From JBBQCW01 sp038319025 (GTDB lineage Bacteria > Actinomycetota > Thermoleophilia > Solirubrobacterales > Solirubrobacteraceae): a stretch of 64,000 nt of DNA. The position numbers and the translations under genes were made by a program. This document shows positions 62,280 to 64,000 of the stretch, one piece after another. How positions within the stretch are numbered: the stretch's first letter is position 1; the number at the start of each line of letters is the position of its first letter. Location of the stretch: contig JBBQCW010000008.1 of NCBI GenBank assembly GCA_038319025.1, forward strand, positions 59,681 through 123,680, given 5' to 3'. The notes beneath the pieces were generated by a model that saw only the letters and a list, made by a program, of their open reading frames with translations, had not been told where the DNA came from and made no database searches.

Positions 62280-63467
62280 ATGTCACCCGCCGATTCAGAC
62301 GCCGCCTTCCTCACACGCAACGCCGCGCAGGCGTTGCCCGACGGTGGCCTGGAGCGCGCCCTCGTGCGTGCGCACGCGGAGAAGCGACCTCTGCGCGTCA
62401 AGCTGGGGCTCGATCCGACAGCGCCTGACATTCATCTCGGGCACACCGTGGTGCTGCAGAAGCTGCGCGAGTTTCAGGACCTCGGGCATCTCGTCGTCCT
62501 GATCGTCGGCGACTACACCGCGCGCGTGGGAGACCCCAGCGGCCGATCCAGTACACGCCCGATGCTGACGGGGGAGGAGATCGACGCCAACGCTCGGACC
62601 TACCAGGAGCAGGCGTTCACGGTGCTGGACGCTGACCCGACGCGTCTGGAGGTCAGGCGCAACGGCGAATGGCTCGACATGCCCGCCGAAGAACTGTTTG
62701 CACTCGCACGTACGACCACGATTGCGCAGCTGCTCGAGCGCGAGGACTTTGCTCGCCGCTACGCAGGCGGTCGCCCGATCTCGGTTCTCGAGCTTCTGTA
62801 CCCGCTCATGCAGGGGTACGACTCGGTGGCCATCCACGCCGACGTGGAGCTGGGCGGAACGGACCAGACGTTCAACCTGCTCCTGGGGCGAGAGATCCAG
62901 CGGGCCTACGGGCAGCCTGAGCAGTGCGTTCTGACCATGCCGATCCTGCCGGGGATCGACGGCACCGACAAGATGTCCAAGTCGCTGGGCAACCACGTCG
63001 GCGTCACCGAGGAACCAGCGGAGATGTACGGCCGCATTCTTAGCCTGCCCGACGAGGCGATGGGCTCGTGGTACGCGCTGCTGTTCGGCGAGCCGGTTCC
63101 CGAGGAGGCCGGCCCACGTGCCGCCAAGCGCGAGCTGGCCCGTCGGCTGGTGGAGCGGTTCCATGACGGGGATGCCGCCGCGGACGCAGAGGCTGCGTTT
63201 GATCGTGTGTTCGTGGAGCGCCGGGCGCCGGTGGAGATCCCCGAGCACTTCTTGCCGGAGGGAGAGGATCCCGTTCACATGCCGGCGCTGATCGCCGACG
63301 CATGCGACGTTTCCCGAGCGCAGGCCCGCCGGCTGCTCGCGCAGGGCGCCGTGCGCGTCGACGATGTGGCCTTGGGCGCCGAGGAGATGGATCTCGCAGT
63401 CTCACGCCTGAATGGCGCCGTGCTGCAGGTCGGCAAGCGCCAGTTTCGCCGTCTCCGTACGGCCTGA
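62280..63467 (+). CDS. tyrS: Tyrosyl-tRNA synthetase
   Basis: Class I synthetase, 395 aa. HIGH as HLGHT in KLGLDPTAPDIHLGHTVVL, KMSKS in GTDKMSKSLGN, tRNA-binding S4 domain at the C-terminus (DACDVSRAQARRLLAQGAVRV). The Lys/Leu content and length fit the longer TyrRS type. ATG 62280 preferred over upstream 62259 by the -10 box. Divergent from the PBP gene. Confidence 0.96.
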   Translation: MSPADSDAAFLTRNAAQALPDGGLERALVRAHAEKRPLRVKLGLDPTAPDIHLGHTVVLQKLREFQDLGHLVVLIVGDYTARVGDPSGRSSTRPMLTGEEIDANARTYQEQAFTVLDADPTRLEVRRNGEWLDMPAEELFALARTTTIAQLLEREDFARRYAGGRPISVLELLYPLMQGYDSVAIHADVELGGTDQTFNLLLGREIQRAYGQPEQCVLTMPILPGIDGTDKMSKSLGNHVGVTEEPAEMYGRILSLPDEAMGSWYALLFGEPVPEEAGPRAAKRELARRLVERFHDGDAAADAEAAFDRVFVERRAPVEIPEHFLPEGEDPVHMPALIADACDVSRAQARRLLAQGAVRVDDVALGAEEMDLAVSRLNGAVLQVGKRQFRRLRTA

Positions 63468-63561
63468 CCGCCGGTATCGGGAGGGGGCGACGCGTCGTCC
63501 GGCGTTGTGCCCTATGCTTCGCGCTCGTTCGGTGGTCGTGGCAGGCGTCACGACAGGGCAT

Positions 63562-63590
63562 TTGCCCCGTCTCATTGCGCCCGCTATACT
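63562..63590 (+). promoter_or_regulatory. rRNA operon promoter
   Basis: TTGCCC (63562-63567), a 17-nt spacer and TATACT (63585-63590) form the only canonical -35/-10 pair I see in the window. Predicted start ~63597, about 280 nt before 16S. A second TATGCT at 63513-63518 may be a weaker upstream promoter. Confidence 0.7.
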
Positions 63591-63663
63591 CTCCCGTCCG
63601 CTCCGGGCCCTGGCTCGGAGACGCAGATCACGGAAGGCAACCCCTTCCCCGAGATGTGCGGCG

Positions 63664-63679
63664 GTCTTTGAAAACTCAA
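63664..63679 (+). promoter_or_regulatory. boxA-like antitermination site in the rRNA leader
   Basis: TCTTTGAAAACTCA resembles the boxA element bound by NusB/S10 in rRNA leaders. The remaining leader to 63874 holds no gene. Confidence 0.6.
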
Positions 63680-63874
63680 CAGCATGCGCACTTCTGCCGA
63701 GCAATCGGTGGAGTTGCGCGTCCAGAATTCGATCTACCGGCCCTCTGGGTCGGTGGACCTGAGAAGTACCCGTCATAAGAGAGGGACCCGGTGTACGGAG
63801 TTCCCTCATGAAGTGCTTGTGACAGCTTTTCGTGACGGTCGTCTCCTTCGGGAGCCGGCCAAACTATGAAGTTC

Positions 63875-64000
63875 TTCACGGAGAGTTTGATCCTGGCTCA
63901 GGACGAACGCTGGCGGCGTGCTTAACACATGCAAGTGGAGCGACGAACCAGGGCTTGCCCTGGGGCAGAGCCGCGAACGGGTGAGTAACACGTGGGTAAC
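63875..64000 (+). rRNA. rrs: 16S ribosomal RNA (5' part, cut by window end)
   Basis: GAGTTTGATCCTGGCTCAG, then GAACGCTGGCGGCGTGC and TAACACATGCAAG are universal 16S 5' sequences; AACGGGTGAGTAACACGTG marks helix 8/9. Start set by alignment of AGAGTTTGATC (63882) with E. coli position 8. The strand agrees with the promoter. Confidence 0.98.

Overview
The window reads as chromosomal DNA of a high-GC actinobacterium, most likely class Thermoleophilia (Solirubrobacterales-like). The reasons are the very high GC with GC-rich third codon positions, a secreted collagen-like Gly-X-Y protein of the kind expanded in that class, an AbiEi-like/DUF559 protein typical of it, a GatCAB amidotransferase, a classical menaquinone pathway, and the start of a 16S rRNA gene in the last 126 bases. 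The taxonomic call is inference. Almost everything is ordinary chromosome; I see no prophage, insertion sequence, CRISPR array, tRNA or plasmid feature.

Layout. 1-2.8 kb: 3' part of a long coiled-coil protein. 2.9-9.9 kb: dnaE, nfo (minus), gltX, an HDOD-LuxR regulator. 9.9-13.7 kb: a cysteine-free Rrf2 regulator, small membrane and secreted proteins, cysK, cysE. 13.7-15.4 kb: a queuosine-salvage hydrolase (minus) and a collagen-like secreted protein. 15.4-24.8 kb: pcrA carrying a 363-residue intein, folD, a membrane protein, gatCAB, a lipoprotein, small proteins. 24.8-27.1 kb: ilvB-ilvN. 27.1-37.2 kb: menaquinone genes menF, menD, menH, the minus-strand operon menB-menA-menC plus two membrane proteins, menE and a methyltransferase. 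37.2-42.3 kb: ilvC, a DUF559 protein and serC-serA. 42.3-46.4 kb: aldo/keto reductase, amino acid permease, universal stress protein, quinone oxidoreductase. 46.4-59.9 kb: leuA with a leader peptide, an M20 hydrolase, cupin, MOSC protein, XRE-cupin regulator, leuC-leuD-leuB-ilvE, cimA, a DegT-type aminotransferase, argH and mpg. 59.9-64 kb: a PBP1A (minus), tyrS, an rRNA promoter and 16S rRNA.

How the genes work together. ilvBN, ilvC, ilvE, leuA, leuCDB and cimA make branched-chain amino acids, including a citramalate route to isoleucine. serC-serA, cysE and cysK feed serine and cysteine synthesis, and folD works in one-carbon metabolism. GatCAB together with GltX suggests tRNA-dependent amidation. 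The men genes supply nearly all of menaquinone synthesis; MenI and a clear MenG are not evident here.

The strongest non-coding findings are: a ZTP (pfl) riboswitch upstream of serC-serA; a leucine-rich leader peptide with a C6/G6 hairpin upstream of leuA; the PcrA intein at helicase motif III with a GIY-YIG-like insert; and a recurring arrangement in which a TANNNT -10 box lies 6-9 nt before the start codon of at least 18 reading frames, implying widespread leaderless mRNAs. This grammar was used to correct several start codons (dnaE, pcrA, the 36.3 kb methyltransferase, the XRE regulator). Small genes below usual length cut-offs were also found at 10.5 and 11.7 kb.
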